A stretch of 64,000 nucleotides of DNA from Alphaproteobacteria bacterium (GCA_033344895.1 JAWPMN010000001.1:4162001-4226000); one strand, 5' to 3'; shown: positions 45,183 to 54,153, counted from the stretch's first letter. Made by a program: numbers and translations. Notes: a model not told the origin generated them from the letters alone.

Positions 45183-46565
45183 TCAGGCGGTACGCCGTTT
45201 CAGGTGATAGGATTTCGGGCGGGTCAGGTTATGGAAACCGATCACCGACAGTCCGCCGCCGCGTCCGGTATTCTTGCAACCCGTCCAGCACAGGCCAGGG
45301 TCGAGATAGTCGGCACGGTTCAGGAAAACCGTCCCGGTTTCGATCCGGTCGCCAACGTTCTGAGCACGCTCGACATCCTGCGTCCAAAGGCTGGCAGTCA
45401 GGCCGAACTCGCTGTCATTCATCAGGTCGATGGCTTCCTCATCGGAAGACACCTTCATGATACCGACCACCGGGCCGAAGCTTTCGTCGCGCATGACGCG
45501 CATGTCATGGGTGACATCGGTCAGGATCTGCGGCGACAGATAGGCACCGCCATCATCGGCAGGAGACTTGGCGATATGTGCCGTCGCACCGGCGGCAATG
45601 GCCTCGTCAATCTGGGCACGGACTTCCGTGGCGAAGCGGACATGCGCCATCGGACCAAGGGTCGTCTCCTTGTCCAGCGGATTGCCGAGGACGTATCCGT
45701 TGACGATCTCGACCGCCTTTTCGACGAAGGTATCGAACAGGGCCTCGTGCACATAGATGCGCTCAATCCCGCAGCAGCACTGGCCTGAATTGAACATGGC
45801 CCCATCGATCAGCGTCGCCACCGCCGCGTCGATGTCGGCATCCTCCATGACATAGCCCGGGTCCTTGCCGCCCAGCTCCGTCGCAACGCCGATGAAGGTG
45901 CCGGCCGCGGCGCGTTCGATATTGCGGCCACCGCCGACCGAACCGGTGAAATTGACAAAGTCCACGGAGCGCGAAGACAGCAGTTCCGACGTCGTATCGT
46001 GGTCCAGGAAGATGTTGTCGAAGACATCCTTCGGCACACCCGCACTGTGGAACGCTTCCGCCATATGCTCACCGACCAGCAGGGTCTGGGTCGCATGCTT
46101 CAACAACACGGTGTTGCCGGCGATCAGGGCCGGGGCGACCGTGTTGATCGCCGTCATATAGGGGTAGTTCCAGGGGGCGATGACCAGGACGAGCCCATGC
46201 GGCACACGCTTGATATAGCGCGTAAAAGTCTCGTCTTCGCCGACCTTGATATCCGCCAGAGCCTCTTGCGCGATCTTAGCCATGTGGGAGGCGCGTTCGT
46301 TGACGCCACCAAACTCGCCGCCGTAGCGGATCGGGCGGCCCATCATCTTCGCCAGATCAGGGACGATCCGGTCGTTCATTTCGCCGAGCGCCGCGACACC
46401 GGCCATCACCAGATCGATGCGTTCCTGCATCGGGCGGGCGGCCCAATCCTTCTGGGCGGCGCGCATCTGCGCGGTGCGTGCTTTGGCCGCCTCGGCGGTG
46501 AGCGCCGGGCGTTCAGCAAAAACCGATCCGTCGATCGGGGAGATACAACGAAGCATCTTACTCAT
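45183..46565 (-). CDS. Aldehyde dehydrogenase family protein
   Basis: NAD(P)-dependent aldehyde dehydrogenase of 460 residues from ATG 46565; the frame is open further upstream into the preceding gene, but GGAAAGACGG precedes this ATG. Motifs: VIAPWNYPYMTAINTVAPAL, NFTGSVGGGRN, the catalytic glutamate in ATELGGKDPGY, and the catalytic cysteine in FNSGQCCCGIERIYVHE. Three consecutive cysteines at the active site are common in this branch. It lies between the glutamine-synthetase-like gene and the alcohol dehydrogenase, as in pathways that oxidise a gamma-glutamylated aldehyde (compare PuuC). The specific aldehyde is unknown. Confidence 0.92.
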   Translation of the reverse strand: MSKMLRCISPIDGSVFAERPALTAEAAKARTAQMRAAQKDWAARPMQERIDLVMAGVAALGEMNDRIVPDLAKMMGRPIRYGGEFGGVNERASHMAKIAQEALADIKVGEDETFTRYIKRVPHGLVLVIAPWNYPYMTAINTVAPALIAGNTVLLKHATQTLLVGEHMAEAFHSAGVPKDVFDNIFLDHDTTSELLSSRSVDFVNFTGSVGGGRNIERAAAGTFIGVATELGGKDPGYVMEDADIDAAVATLIDGAMFNSGQCCCGIERIYVHEALFDTFVEKAVEIVNGYVLGNPLDKETTLGPMAHVRFATEVRAQIDEAIAAGATAHIAKSPADDGGAYLSPQILTDVTHDMRVMRDESFGPVVGIMKVSSDEEAIDLMNDSEFGLTASLWTQDVERAQNVGDRIETGTVFLNRADYLDPGLCWTGCKNTGRGGGLSVIGFHNLTRPKSYHLKRRTA

Positions 46566-46602
46566 CTTATCCGTCTTTCCGGTGTGGGCTGTCGGCTTGG
46601 TC

Positions 46603-47964
46603 CTAGGCCCGTTCAAATCCGCGGGCGATTTCGTAATCCGTCACCACGCTTTCGAATTCCTCGATCTCCCACTCCGCCGCGCGGCCGTAATGGTCGATCA
46701 CATCATCTCCGAATGCCTCACGCAGCATCTTCGAACCCAGCAATGCGTCGCGTGCCTTGATCAGGCTGGTCGGAATCTGTGCGCCCTTCCCCGCATAGGC
46801 ATCGCCGCTCAGCGGCGGGTCCAGCGGCAGCTTGTCCTCGATCCCCTTGATGCCGGCCGCGATCTGCGCCGCCATGGCAAGGTAGGGATTCATATCGGAT
46901 CCGCCGATGCGGCATTCGACACGAACGCCTTTCGTCCCCTCACCACAGAGCCGGAAACCGGCGGTGCGGTTGTCGACCGACCAGATCACGCGCGTCGGCG
47001 CGAAAGATCCCTTCTGGAACCGTTTGTAGCTGTTGATATAGGGCGCGAGGAAATAGGTCATATCGGGCGCATACGCAATAAGGCCCGCCAGATAATTCTT
47101 CATCAGCGCGGACATGCCGTGCTTGTCGTCGGCATCAAAGAAAACCGGCTTCCCGTCCTGCCACAGGGACTGGTGGATATGTGAGGACGACCCGACCCGC
47201 TGGTGATGCCATTTGGAAAGGAAGCTGGCCGAATGTCCATTCTGCCAGGCGATTTCCTTGGTCGCATGTTTCGCAATGGTGTGGAAGTCGGCGGCGTCGA
47301 GCGCCGGGCCGTACTTGATGTTCAGTTCCTCCTGACCTGCTTCCGCCTCCCCCTTCGTGTTCTCGATGGGCAGGCCGGCGGCATAGAGGTGATTACGCAG
47401 CGGGCGCATCACATGCTCTTCCTTGCTGGTCTGGAAAATATGGTAATCCTCGTTGTAGTCGCTGATCGGCTCGAGCGTGCGATAGCCGTCCTGACGGAGC
47501 TCCGCATAGGTCTTCTTGAACAGGAAGAATTCCAGTTCAGTCGCCATCATCGGCGTGAATCCCATCGCCTCAAGCCGGGCGATCTGCTTCTTCAGGATCT
47601 GTCGTGGCGCGTGCGGCACCGGCTCATGCGTGTGGTGATCCAGCACGTCGCACAGTACCATTACCGTGCCTTCCAGCCACGGCACGGGGCGCAACGTGGC
47701 CAAGTCCGGCTTCATGATGTAGTCGCCGTAGCCCCGTTCCCAGCTCGTCGAGGCATAGCCGTCCGGGGTGGCCATTTCGAGATCGGTCGCCAGGAGATAG
47801 TTGCAGCAATGCGTTTCTTCCCAGGCACTGTTTACGAAATGCGCCGCGTGGAAACGTTTGCCCATGAGGCGGCCCTGCATGTCGATGATGCAGGTCAGGA
47901 CGGTGTCGATCTTGCCATCCGCTACCTGCGCCTTCAGCGCCTCGAAACTCAAAACCTCCGGCAT
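46603..47964 (-). CDS. Glutamine synthetase-like gamma-glutamyl-amide ligase
   Basis: A 453-residue member of the glutamine synthetase superfamily, closest in style to PuuA, IpuC and GlnA4-type ligases rather than nitrogen-assimilating GlnA. Catalytic segments: ATELEFFLF (metal glutamates), GEAEAGQEELNIKYGPAL, SSSHIHQSLWQDG, and the ATP/phosphate arginines in ANSYKRF-type NSYKRFQKGSFAPTRVIW and VECRIGGSDMNPYLA. The adenylylation-site tyrosine of GlnA is not evident. Such enzymes couple glutamate to an amine. It is co-directional with TRAP genes upstream and aldehyde/alcohol dehydrogenases downstream, which argues for amine catabolism. Confidence 0.88.
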   Translation of the reverse strand: MPEVLSFEALKAQVADGKIDTVLTCIIDMQGRLMGKRFHAAHFVNSAWEETHCCNYLLATDLEMATPDGYASTSWERGYGDYIMKPDLATLRPVPWLEGTVMVLCDVLDHHTHEPVPHAPRQILKKQIARLEAMGFTPMMATELEFFLFKKTYAELRQDGYRTLEPISDYNEDYHIFQTSKEEHVMRPLRNHLYAAGLPIENTKGEAEAGQEELNIKYGPALDAADFHTIAKHATKEIAWQNGHSASFLSKWHHQRVGSSSHIHQSLWQDGKPVFFDADDKHGMSALMKNYLAGLIAYAPDMTYFLAPYINSYKRFQKGSFAPTRVIWSVDNRTAGFRLCGEGTKGVRVECRIGGSDMNPYLAMAAQIAAGIKGIEDKLPLDPPLSGDAYAGKGAQIPTSLIKARDALLGSKMLREAFGDDVIDHYGRAAEWEIEEFESVVTDYEIARGFERA

Positions 47965-48007
47965 TTGGTAAACTCCGATCCGGGTTTAGACAGGTTGATT
48001 TTGAGGG

Positions 48008-48043
48008 AGGGGCTTCGGCACGCCGAAACGCGCCGAAGCCGTT
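48008..48043 (-). terminator. Stem-loop after dctP of the second TRAP operon
   Basis: GGCTTCGGC (48011-48019) pairs with GCCGAAGCC (48032-48040); the arms contain a further CGCCG/CGGCG pairing. It follows the dctP stop within ten bases and precedes the glutamine-synthetase-like gene, with no T-tract. It is the third hairpin of this kind after a binding-protein gene in this window. Confidence 0.55.
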
Positions 48044-48047
48044 GCCC

Positions 48048-49082
48048 TTAACTGTAACGGTACGGCCGACCCGCCTTCTGCATGTCGGCATTGTACTTTT
48101 TGAAGATCTCGACGACCTTCGCCTTGGTTTCCGACTCCGCGGCGATTTCGTCCCAGAATTTCTGGGCGGCCTGCTCGACCTGATCCCATTCCGCGTCGGG
48201 GATGGACGTCAGCTGCATCTTCGTGCCGTGGACGCGCAGGCTGGCTTCGCCACCCCAGTACCACCACTGACGATAGTAGTGCGACTGGTCGCAGCACACG
48301 CGGAACAGGGTCTGCATGTCTTCCGGCAGTTCGTTCCACCGGTCCATGTTGGCGAAGAAAGATCCCGCCCAGGCACCGGAAATGTTGTTCGTCAGGAAGT
48401 AGTTCGTCACATCCGCCCAGCCGACGGTGTAGTCTTCGGTGATGCCCGACCAGGCAATCCCGTCCAACTCACCGGTCTGAACGGCGACTTCGATGTCTTC
48501 CCACGGCAGGGTCACCGGCACAACACCGAACTGCGCCAGGAAACGACCGGCCGTCGGGAAGGTGAAGACGCGCTTGCCCTTCAGGTCTTCCAGCGAACGG
48601 ATCGGATCCTTCGTCGCGAAATGGCACGGATCCCAGGACCCGGCGGAGATGTGCTTGACCCCGACCTTGGAATACTCAGCGTCCCAGATTTCGTTCAGGC
48701 CATACTGGTTGAACAGCACCGGCACATCCAGGGAATAGCGCGACGCGAACGGGAAATAGCCGCCGAAAACCGTGACTTCCGTCGGAGAGGCCATGCTGTC
48801 GTCGTCGGACTGAACCGCGTCGATCGTGCCGCGCTGCATCGCCCGGAACAGCTCTCCCGTCGGGACCAGCTGGTCAGCGAAGAACAGCTCGATCTGCATC
48901 TTGTCGCCAGCGATCTTGTTGAACATGTCGATGGCGGGCTTCACCACGTGCTCGGCAAGCGCCGGGCCGGCATAGGTCTGCATGCGCCACTTGATCGTCG
49001 ACTGCGCGATCGCCGGGGTGGCCAAAGCCGCCGCCGGGGCCGCAACCGCCGCACCTTTCAGAAAATTACGTCTTGTTGTCAT
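48048..49082 (-). CDS. dctP: TRAP transporter substrate-binding protein, Tat-exported
   Basis: A 344-residue DctP/TakP-type binding protein with a twin-arginine signal, MTTRRNFLKGAAVAAPAAAL, cleaved near AIAQ (residue 27). AAGGAGG lies eight bases before the ATG. Binding-protein segments: TYAGPALAEHVVKPAIDMFN, FFADQLVPTGELFRAMQRGT, DLKGKRVFTFPTAGRFLAQF and VQTGELDGIAWSGITEDYTV. The C-terminal half is rich in tryptophan and tyrosine (HYYRQWWYWGG), as in the TakP-like group binding keto acids and related compounds. Ligand unknown. Separated from dctM by 79 bases. Confidence 0.92.
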   Translation of the reverse strand: MTTRRNFLKGAAVAAPAAALATPAIAQSTIKWRMQTYAGPALAEHVVKPAIDMFNKIAGDKMQIELFFADQLVPTGELFRAMQRGTIDAVQSDDDSMASPTEVTVFGGYFPFASRYSLDVPVLFNQYGLNEIWDAEYSKVGVKHISAGSWDPCHFATKDPIRSLEDLKGKRVFTFPTAGRFLAQFGVVPVTLPWEDIEVAVQTGELDGIAWSGITEDYTVGWADVTNYFLTNNISGAWAGSFFANMDRWNELPEDMQTLFRVCCDQSHYYRQWWYWGGEASLRVHGTKMQLTSIPDAEWDQVEQAAQKFWDEIAAESETKAKVVEIFKKYNADMQKAGRPYRYS

Positions 49083-49161
49083 ATCCTAGCCTCCTTGCTC
49101 AGACAGTTGTTGGAACTCTCACGGCCTCTTGAACGAGGCACTGTTATTGGTTTGACCACCC

Positions 49162-50484
49162 TCAATTCGCGTAGACGGTTTCCGGCAGCCACAATGCGAT
49201 CTGCGGGAACGTCATCACAATGGCCAGGGCCGCGACCATGACCAGAACGAAGGGACCGATGGAACGATAGATGTCGCGCAGACCGATCTCCGGCGGCGCC
49301 ATCGCCCGCATCAGGAACAGGTTGTAGCCGAAGGGCGGCGTCATGTAGGCGATCTGTGTGGTGATCGTATAGAGCACGCCATACCAGATCAGATCGAACC
49401 CCAGGGCTCCGACCAGCGGAACATACAGGGGCGCCACGATGACCAGCATCGCCGTGTCGTCCAGAAAGGTCCCCATCAGGATGAAGCTGAGCTGCATCAG
49501 GATCAGGATCATCCACGGGTTCAGCCCCAGTTGCTCCGTGAACAGGCTTTCGATCGCCTTCACTGCGCCCAGACCGTCGAAGATCGCCCCGAAACCCAAG
49601 GCAGCCAGGATGATCCACATGAACATGCAGGATATGCCCAGCGTGTTGCGAACGCTCTTTTCGAACACCTCGCGGGTCATCCGACGTTTCAGGATCGCGG
49701 CCAGCAGCGCCGTCAGCGCCCCGATGGCGGAGCTTTCAACCAGAGACGTCCAACCGTTGACGAAGGGCACCATCATCGCGGCAAAGATCGCGATGGGCAG
49801 CAGCCCGGCGCGCAGCAGACGAAGCTTCTCCGCCATGGGGATGTCGCGTTCCTCCTTGTCGAGAGGCGGCCCCAGTTCCGGCTGCATCCGGCACCGGACA
49901 TAGATGTACAGGATGAACATCGACGCCATCATCAGGCCGGGGATGACCCCCGCGAGCCAGAGCTGTCCGACCGGCTGCCGCGCGATCATCGCATAGAGCA
50001 CGAGCACCACCGAGGGCGGCACGAGAATGCCCAGAGACGATCCCGCCTGAATCACGCCCGTAACCATGATCTTGTCATAGCCGCGGCGCAGCAGTTCCGG
50101 CAGGGCGATGGTCGCGCCGATGGCCATGCCGGCGACCGACAAGCCGTTCATGGCGGAAATCAGCACCATCAACCCAATGGTCCCGATGGCAAGTCCGCCG
50201 CGAACCGGCCCCATCCAGACGTGAAACATCTTGTAGAGGTCGTCCGCGATGCGGCTTTCCGACAGCACGTAGCCCATGAAAATGAACATCGGCAAGGTCA
50301 GCAGCGGATACCATTTCATCAGTTTCATCGCCGCCGCGAAGGGAATGTCGACGCCGCCGACTCCCCAAAGCAACACGCCGGACAGCGACGCCACGAAACC
50401 GATTGCGCCGAACACGCGCTGCCCCGTCATGAGCATCAGCATCATGGACGAGAACATCAGGATCGCGATCCACTCGTAGGACAT
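49162..50484 (-). CDS. dctM: TRAP transporter large permease (DctM)
   Basis: A 440-residue DctM protein with about twelve hydrophobic segments. Typical regions: WYPLLTLPMFIFMGYVLSES, GLAIGTIGLMVLISAMNGLS, IQAGSSLGILVPPSVVLVLY, and the helix LILMQLSFILMGTFLDDTAM. The conserved end YMTPPFGYNLFLMRAMAPPE is present. Its start overlaps the dctQ stop by one base (TGATG), indicating coupled translation. It belongs to the leftward operon that begins with the amidohydrolase at 51913. Confidence 0.94.
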   Translation of the reverse strand: MSYEWIAILMFSSMMLMLMTGQRVFGAIGFVASLSGVLLWGVGGVDIPFAAAMKLMKWYPLLTLPMFIFMGYVLSESRIADDLYKMFHVWMGPVRGGLAIGTIGLMVLISAMNGLSVAGMAIGATIALPELLRRGYDKIMVTGVIQAGSSLGILVPPSVVLVLYAMIARQPVGQLWLAGVIPGLMMASMFILYIYVRCRMQPELGPPLDKEERDIPMAEKLRLLRAGLLPIAIFAAMMVPFVNGWTSLVESSAIGALTALLAAILKRRMTREVFEKSVRNTLGISCMFMWIILAALGFGAIFDGLGAVKAIESLFTEQLGLNPWMILILMQLSFILMGTFLDDTAMLVIVAPLYVPLVGALGFDLIWYGVLYTITTQIAYMTPPFGYNLFLMRAMAPPEIGLRDIYRSIGPFVLVMVAALAIVMTFPQIALWLPETVYAN

Positions 50485-51086
50485 CAGGTGTCTTCCTTAC
50501 CGCTGATGAGGTGATCGATATCGCGGATCAATTCCGCCAGGACCTGCAGCAGCATCAGAAAGACGCCGGCGATCAGAACCAGCTTCACCGGCCACAGGAA
50601 AGGCCGCCAGGCGGTGGAACTGCGCTCCAGATAGCCCAGCAATTCGCCGGCCGCGTCCGGACCGCCCGTCAGGAACGCCGTCAATAAATCCCAGTAGAAG
50701 GCATAGGGCTCCGTTCCGAAGTAACCCAGGGAATAGGCCATGGAGACCATCGCGCCCTGAAACAGAATGCCGAGATAGAACAGGAGGCACAGGACGGAGA
50801 CGGAATCGACCATCGCCTTCGTTCGCACCGACCAGCTTCCATAGAACAGGTCCATCCGGACATTGGAGCCAAGCTGAATCGAGTACGGCCCACCCAGAAT
50901 GAAATAGGCGACCATCAGAAACTGGGCGACCTCCAGCGTCCAGAGCGACGGCTGGAAGAAGCTCTTCGAGATCGACGAATACAGCAGCACGCCCATCATG
51001 GCGAAGATGCCGTACATGGTCATGCGGCCGATCCCCTTGTTCATCAGGTCGACCATTCGAACGAAGCTCATCAGCGCACGCGGCAT
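50484..51086 (-). CDS. dctQ: TRAP transporter small permease (DctQ)
   Basis: A 200-residue DctQ-family protein with four hydrophobic segments. After helix 1 (GIFAMMGVLLYSSISKSFFQ) comes the family segment SLWTLEVAQFLMVAYFILGG, then LGSNVRMDLFYGSWSVRTKA, in which the VRMD motif after the second helix is diagnostic. The loop between helices 3 and 4 (about residues 122-158) is long. The gene begins eight bases after the amidohydrolase stop and overlaps dctM by one base. Confidence 0.9.
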   Translation of the reverse strand: MPRALMSFVRMVDLMNKGIGRMTMYGIFAMMGVLLYSSISKSFFQPSLWTLEVAQFLMVAYFILGGPYSIQLGSNVRMDLFYGSWSVRTKAMVDSVSVLCLLFYLGILFQGAMVSMAYSLGYFGTEPYAFYWDLLTAFLTGGPDAAGELLGYLERSSTAWRPFLWPVKLVLIAGVFLMLLQVLAELIRDIDHLISGKEDT

Positions 51087-51094
51087 TGCGCCCC

Positions 51095-51913
51095 CTACCC
51101 CGCTTTTTCCATGACGCCACCCTCGGCAAGCAGCCCGGACGCCCGTTTTGCCAGTCGGCCCAGCACGGCAGCGATACGATCACGCCCCGCCGCGTCAGCC
51201 AGCAACTCGTTACGAATCTCGATCATCACATTCGGCAGCCCGCGCGGGACCGCGTGCAGCGCCAGAGTATGCGTTACTCCATCGGCCGGTCCATACGGTT
51301 CGTTCCGGCGAAAGCGCAGAGACTGTGCGCCTTCATCCTCCGACGCGGCCTGAAGCAGGGCATCGGCAAAACGCGAATCGCTGTCATGCAGGATGCCGAT
51401 ATCCATCTCACGGCGCTGCCCGAGATAGACCGGCGTAAAGGAATGGATCGTCATCAAAATCGGCAACCGACCAAGCGCCAGGGCTCCATCCAGCACATCG
51501 GCCACCCGATCCCGGAACGGCCCATAGACCGAACGTGTGCGCTCGAGACGAGCCGATCGATCCAATCCGGCATTCCCGGGCACATCGGTCGATTCGCTGC
51601 GCGCCGGCATGGCGGATGGCTCACTCGGCGGCCGGTTGCAGTCATAGATCAGACGCGAAACGCAGGCTGCCACGAGGGGCGAATCCAGGTCCCGCGACAG
51701 GGTTTTCGCAACCGCGCGCGCGCCCGGATCCCAGGCAATATGGCTCGACAGATCCTCTTCCCGAAGGCCAAGGCGCGACAGGGATTCCGGAATATGGTTG
51801 GAGGCATGTTCGCACACGAGCACGAATGCCCCCTCACCCTCGGGATTCAGCGTTTCCGCAACTTCGGCAGGACTCAATTTCAATGTCGAGACCGGACCGG
51901 ACATTGTCCGCAT
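51095..51913 (-). CDS. N-formylglutamate amidohydrolase family protein
   Basis: A 272-residue FGase (PF05013-type) zinc hydrolase. ATG 51913 with AGGGGG just upstream; ATG 51904 is an alternative. Conserved elements: VCEHASNHIPESLSRLGL, HIAWDPGARAVA, IYDCNRPPSE, LMTIHSFTPVYLG and VMIEIRNELLAD. Known members hydrolyse N-formylglutamate in histidine degradation (HutG) or related N-acyl amino acids. No hut genes are present. As the first gene of an operon with a gamma-glutamyl-ligase-like enzyme and two dehydrogenases, it is a good candidate for the final amide hydrolysis that releases glutamate. Divergent from the RpiR-type regulator. Confidence 0.87.
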   Translation of the reverse strand: MRTMSGPVSTLKLSPAEVAETLNPEGEGAFVLVCEHASNHIPESLSRLGLREEDLSSHIAWDPGARAVAKTLSRDLDSPLVAACVSRLIYDCNRPPSEPSAMPARSESTDVPGNAGLDRSARLERTRSVYGPFRDRVADVLDGALALGRLPILMTIHSFTPVYLGQRREMDIGILHDSDSRFADALLQAASEDEGAQSLRFRRNEPYGPADGVTHTLALHAVPRGLPNVMIEIRNELLADAAGRDRIAAVLGRLAKRASGLLAEGGVMEKAG

Positions 51914-52002
51914 GCTCCCCCTGAACACCCGCTTCACGGCCTGTCATGACCGTTTCTTGAAACCATTTTTTCAGAGTTTGAGCCGCAGTCAATTCCTTTT
52001 CT

Positions 52003-52011
52003 GAAAATTTC
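52003..52011. promoter_or_regulatory. GAAA-TTTC palindrome in RpiR divergent region
   Basis: GAAAATTTC, a perfect odd palindrome, lies in an AT-rich patch between the amidohydrolase operon and the RpiR regulator. GAAA-TTTC cores are common in operators of RpiR-type regulators. A nine-base site is weak evidence alone. Confidence 0.3.
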
Positions 52012-52098
52012 TTTACAGAGTTGCGAAGTTTGATGGATAGTTTCCAAAAGGGAGCGGGACACAGCCCGACGAAGTACGGGTAAACCGGGTAGAAAACC

Positions 52099-52983
52099 AT
52101 GTCGACATCTGCGCGCGGGGCACAGAACGGGACGGTAGCGGAGCGCATTCACGCGCGCTTCCACGACCTTACCCGCGCCGAACGACAACTGGCGAATGCG
52201 CTGCTGGAGAACTATCCGGTTCTGGGCCTCAGTTCCATCGCCGCCGTGGCGGAGGCCTCCGGCGTGTCCATGCCGACTGTCGCCCGCATGGCAAAAAAGC
52301 TCGGTTTTGAGGGGTTTCCGGAGCTAAAGGAGAAGCTGCGTTCGGAGTTGGAAGAAACGATCACCAATCCGATCGCCAAGCATGATCGCTGGGCGGACAG
52401 CGCCCCGGACACACACATCCTGAACCGCTTCGCCGAAGCCGTTCAGGAGAACATGCATCAGACCCTGCGGCAGATCTCACTGGAAAGCTTCAACCAGACC
52501 GTCGAACTGCTGTCGAGCACGGACCGGGAGCTTTACGTCGTCGGCGGGCGCCTGACCCGCGCCCTGGCGGACTACTTCTTCACCCATATGCAGGTCATCC
52601 GCGGCGGCCTGACCCTTATCAAGTCGAACTCAAACACTTGGCCGCACTATGTCCTGAACATGAAGCCGGGCGATATCCTGGTGATCTTCGACATCCGCCG
52701 TTATGAATACGACCTTCTGCGTCTGGCGGAAATGGCGCGCTCCCAGGGCGCGAGCGTGATCGTCTTTACCGATCAATGGCGGTCCCCCGTCGCCAAGCAT
52801 GCCGCCCACAGTTTCCATTGCCGGATCGAGGCACCCTCCGCCTGGGATTCCAACGTGGCGATCATGTTCGTGGTCGAGGCGATCATCGCGGCGGTACAGG
52901 ATGTCCGCTGGGATGAAACCCGGGACCGGATGAAGGCTCTGGAAGACCTGTTCGACCAGACGAAACTGTTCAAGAAATTCTGA
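52099..52983 (+). CDS. MurR/RpiR family transcriptional regulator
   Basis: A 294-residue regulator. The N-terminal RpiR helix-turn-helix (residues 15-90) reads LGLSSIAAVAEASGVSMPTV, then ARMAKKLGFEGFPELKEKLR, the family signature. The C-terminal half is a SIS domain (about 130-270) with LYVVGGRLTRALADYFFTHM, IRGGLTLIKSN and DILVIFDIRRYEYD; the phosphosugar-site Ser/Thr residues of sugar-responsive members are partly replaced (VGGR rather than G-G-S), so the effector may not be a sugar phosphate. It faces the TRAP/amidohydrolase operon, its most likely target. Confidence 0.9.
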   Translation: MSTSARGAQNGTVAERIHARFHDLTRAERQLANALLENYPVLGLSSIAAVAEASGVSMPTVARMAKKLGFEGFPELKEKLRSELEETITNPIAKHDRWADSAPDTHILNRFAEAVQENMHQTLRQISLESFNQTVELLSSTDRELYVVGGRLTRALADYFFTHMQVIRGGLTLIKSNSNTWPHYVLNMKPGDILVIFDIRRYEYDLLRLAEMARSQGASVIVFTDQWRSPVAKHAAHSFHCRIEAPSAWDSNVAIMFVVEAIIAAVQDVRWDETRDRMKALEDLFDQTKLFKKF

Positions 52984-52989
52984 CAGGAT

Positions 52990-54153
52990 TCAGCTGGTCA
53001 GCAGCAATCTGCGCGGATCGATCGCATCCCGGCCGCGGCGGATCTGGAAATGAACCTGCGGGGTTTCCACCGTACCACTGGACCCGACCCGGGCAATGGC
53101 CTGCCCGCGCTGAATGACCTGTCCACGGCTGACCAGCAGCGTATCGGCGTGGGCATAGGCGGTCACATACCCGTCGGAATGCTTGATCAATACGATGTTG
53201 CCAAAGCCCTGCAGTCCATCCCCCGCATAGGCGACAACCCCCGTTTCGGCGGCACGAATGGGACTGCCCCGGGGCGCGGCGATGTTGATGCCATCATTAT
53301 GCAGCCCACGGCCCTTGGGCCCGTAGCCGGAAACGACATTGCCACGGACCGGCCACAGGAACCCGTCGCCGGTCATGGGGGGCGGCCGCGGTATCGGGCC
53401 AACAAGACGCGGCGGCTCATAGGGCTTCGCCGGCGGATAGATCACGTCACGCGGCCCGAACGTTGCTTCCGGCGGCCTGGCATCGGGCGGAGGATTCGGC
53501 TTCGGGGTCACTTCCTGTTCAGGATTTGGGCGTTCTACGGGCGTGGAAGACGATGTGGCTGCCGGCGGCTCAGCCTCCGACCGTGGCATGACGATCGAGG
53601 GTTCGGATCCACCTGCCGTACCCGGGATCGGGTCGGGACGGACCGGCGGTGTTGCAGGATCGGTCGACACGTAGGTCGCGCGGGGCACCGTCGAGGACGG
53701 AATGCTGAGCCGCTGACCGACCGTTATCGTATAGGGTCGCGAAATCTGATTGACCCGAACCAGCTCGTTCATCGCCACGCCATACTGTCGGGAGATGCCG
53801 TAGACGGTTTCCCCCGCCCGCACGGTGTGGGCGCGCGCGGCCGGAATGCGAAGCTTCTGCCCAACAAAAAGCTCGTAGGGTGGCGCCAGTGAGTTTTCGA
53901 CGATCAGGGCCCGAAGTGGAACACCGTAGCCGCGTGAAATGGCATAAAGCGTTTCGCCCCGCCGCACGGTATGCAACTCCCCCTGGGTCGGTGCGACCGG
54001 GCCGCTGCTGGAGCCACCGATCGTACGCGCACTGCCCTGGCCGCCGCTTTTCACGCTGGAACTGTCGAAGACGCGGACCTGTGGTCCCGATCCGCCACCC
54101 GCGCAGGCACTCAGCAGCGCCAATGCCAGTACGAAAATCGTGAGCCTAGTCAC
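52990..54153 (-). CDS. nlpD: NlpD-like LysM/LytM-domain protein, probably a non-catalytic amidase activator
   Basis: A 387-residue envelope lipoprotein-like protein. The signal MTRLTIFVLALALLSACAGG contains a lipobox (LSAC, Cys17). Two LysM peptidoglycan-binding repeats follow: TVRRGETLYAISRGYGVPLR and TVRAGETVYGISRQYGVAMN. A proline-rich linker (about 165-255) leads to an M23/LytM domain. The usual HxGxD and HxH zinc residues read HNDGIN and QVHFQ, so the Asp and one His are lost, while YAHAD is kept. Degenerate LytM domains in NlpD, EnvC and DipM activate cell-wall amidases instead of cutting. It overlaps pcm by eight bases, the usual alphaproteobacterial order. Confidence 0.88.
   Translation of the reverse strand: MTRLTIFVLALALLSACAGGGSGPQVRVFDSSSVKSGGQGSARTIGGSSSGPVAPTQGELHTVRRGETLYAISRGYGVPLRALIVENSLAPPYELFVGQKLRIPAARAHTVRAGETVYGISRQYGVAMNELVRVNQISRPYTITVGQRLSIPSSTVPRATYVSTDPATPPVRPDPIPGTAGGSEPSIVMPRSEAEPPAATSSSTPVERPNPEQEVTPKPNPPPDARPPEATFGPRDVIYPPAKPYEPPRLVGPIPRPPPMTGDGFLWPVRGNVVSGYGPKGRGLHNDGINIAAPRGSPIRAAETGVVAYAGDGLQGFGNIVLIKHSDGYVTAYAHADTLLVSRGQVIQRGQAIARVGSSGTVETPQVHFQIRRGRDAIDPRRLLLTS

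Noticed and set aside
49121-49136. GCCTC/GAGGC hairpin between dctM and dctP
   Set aside because: Only five base pairs and no T-tract; the genes belong to one operon, so termination is not expected.
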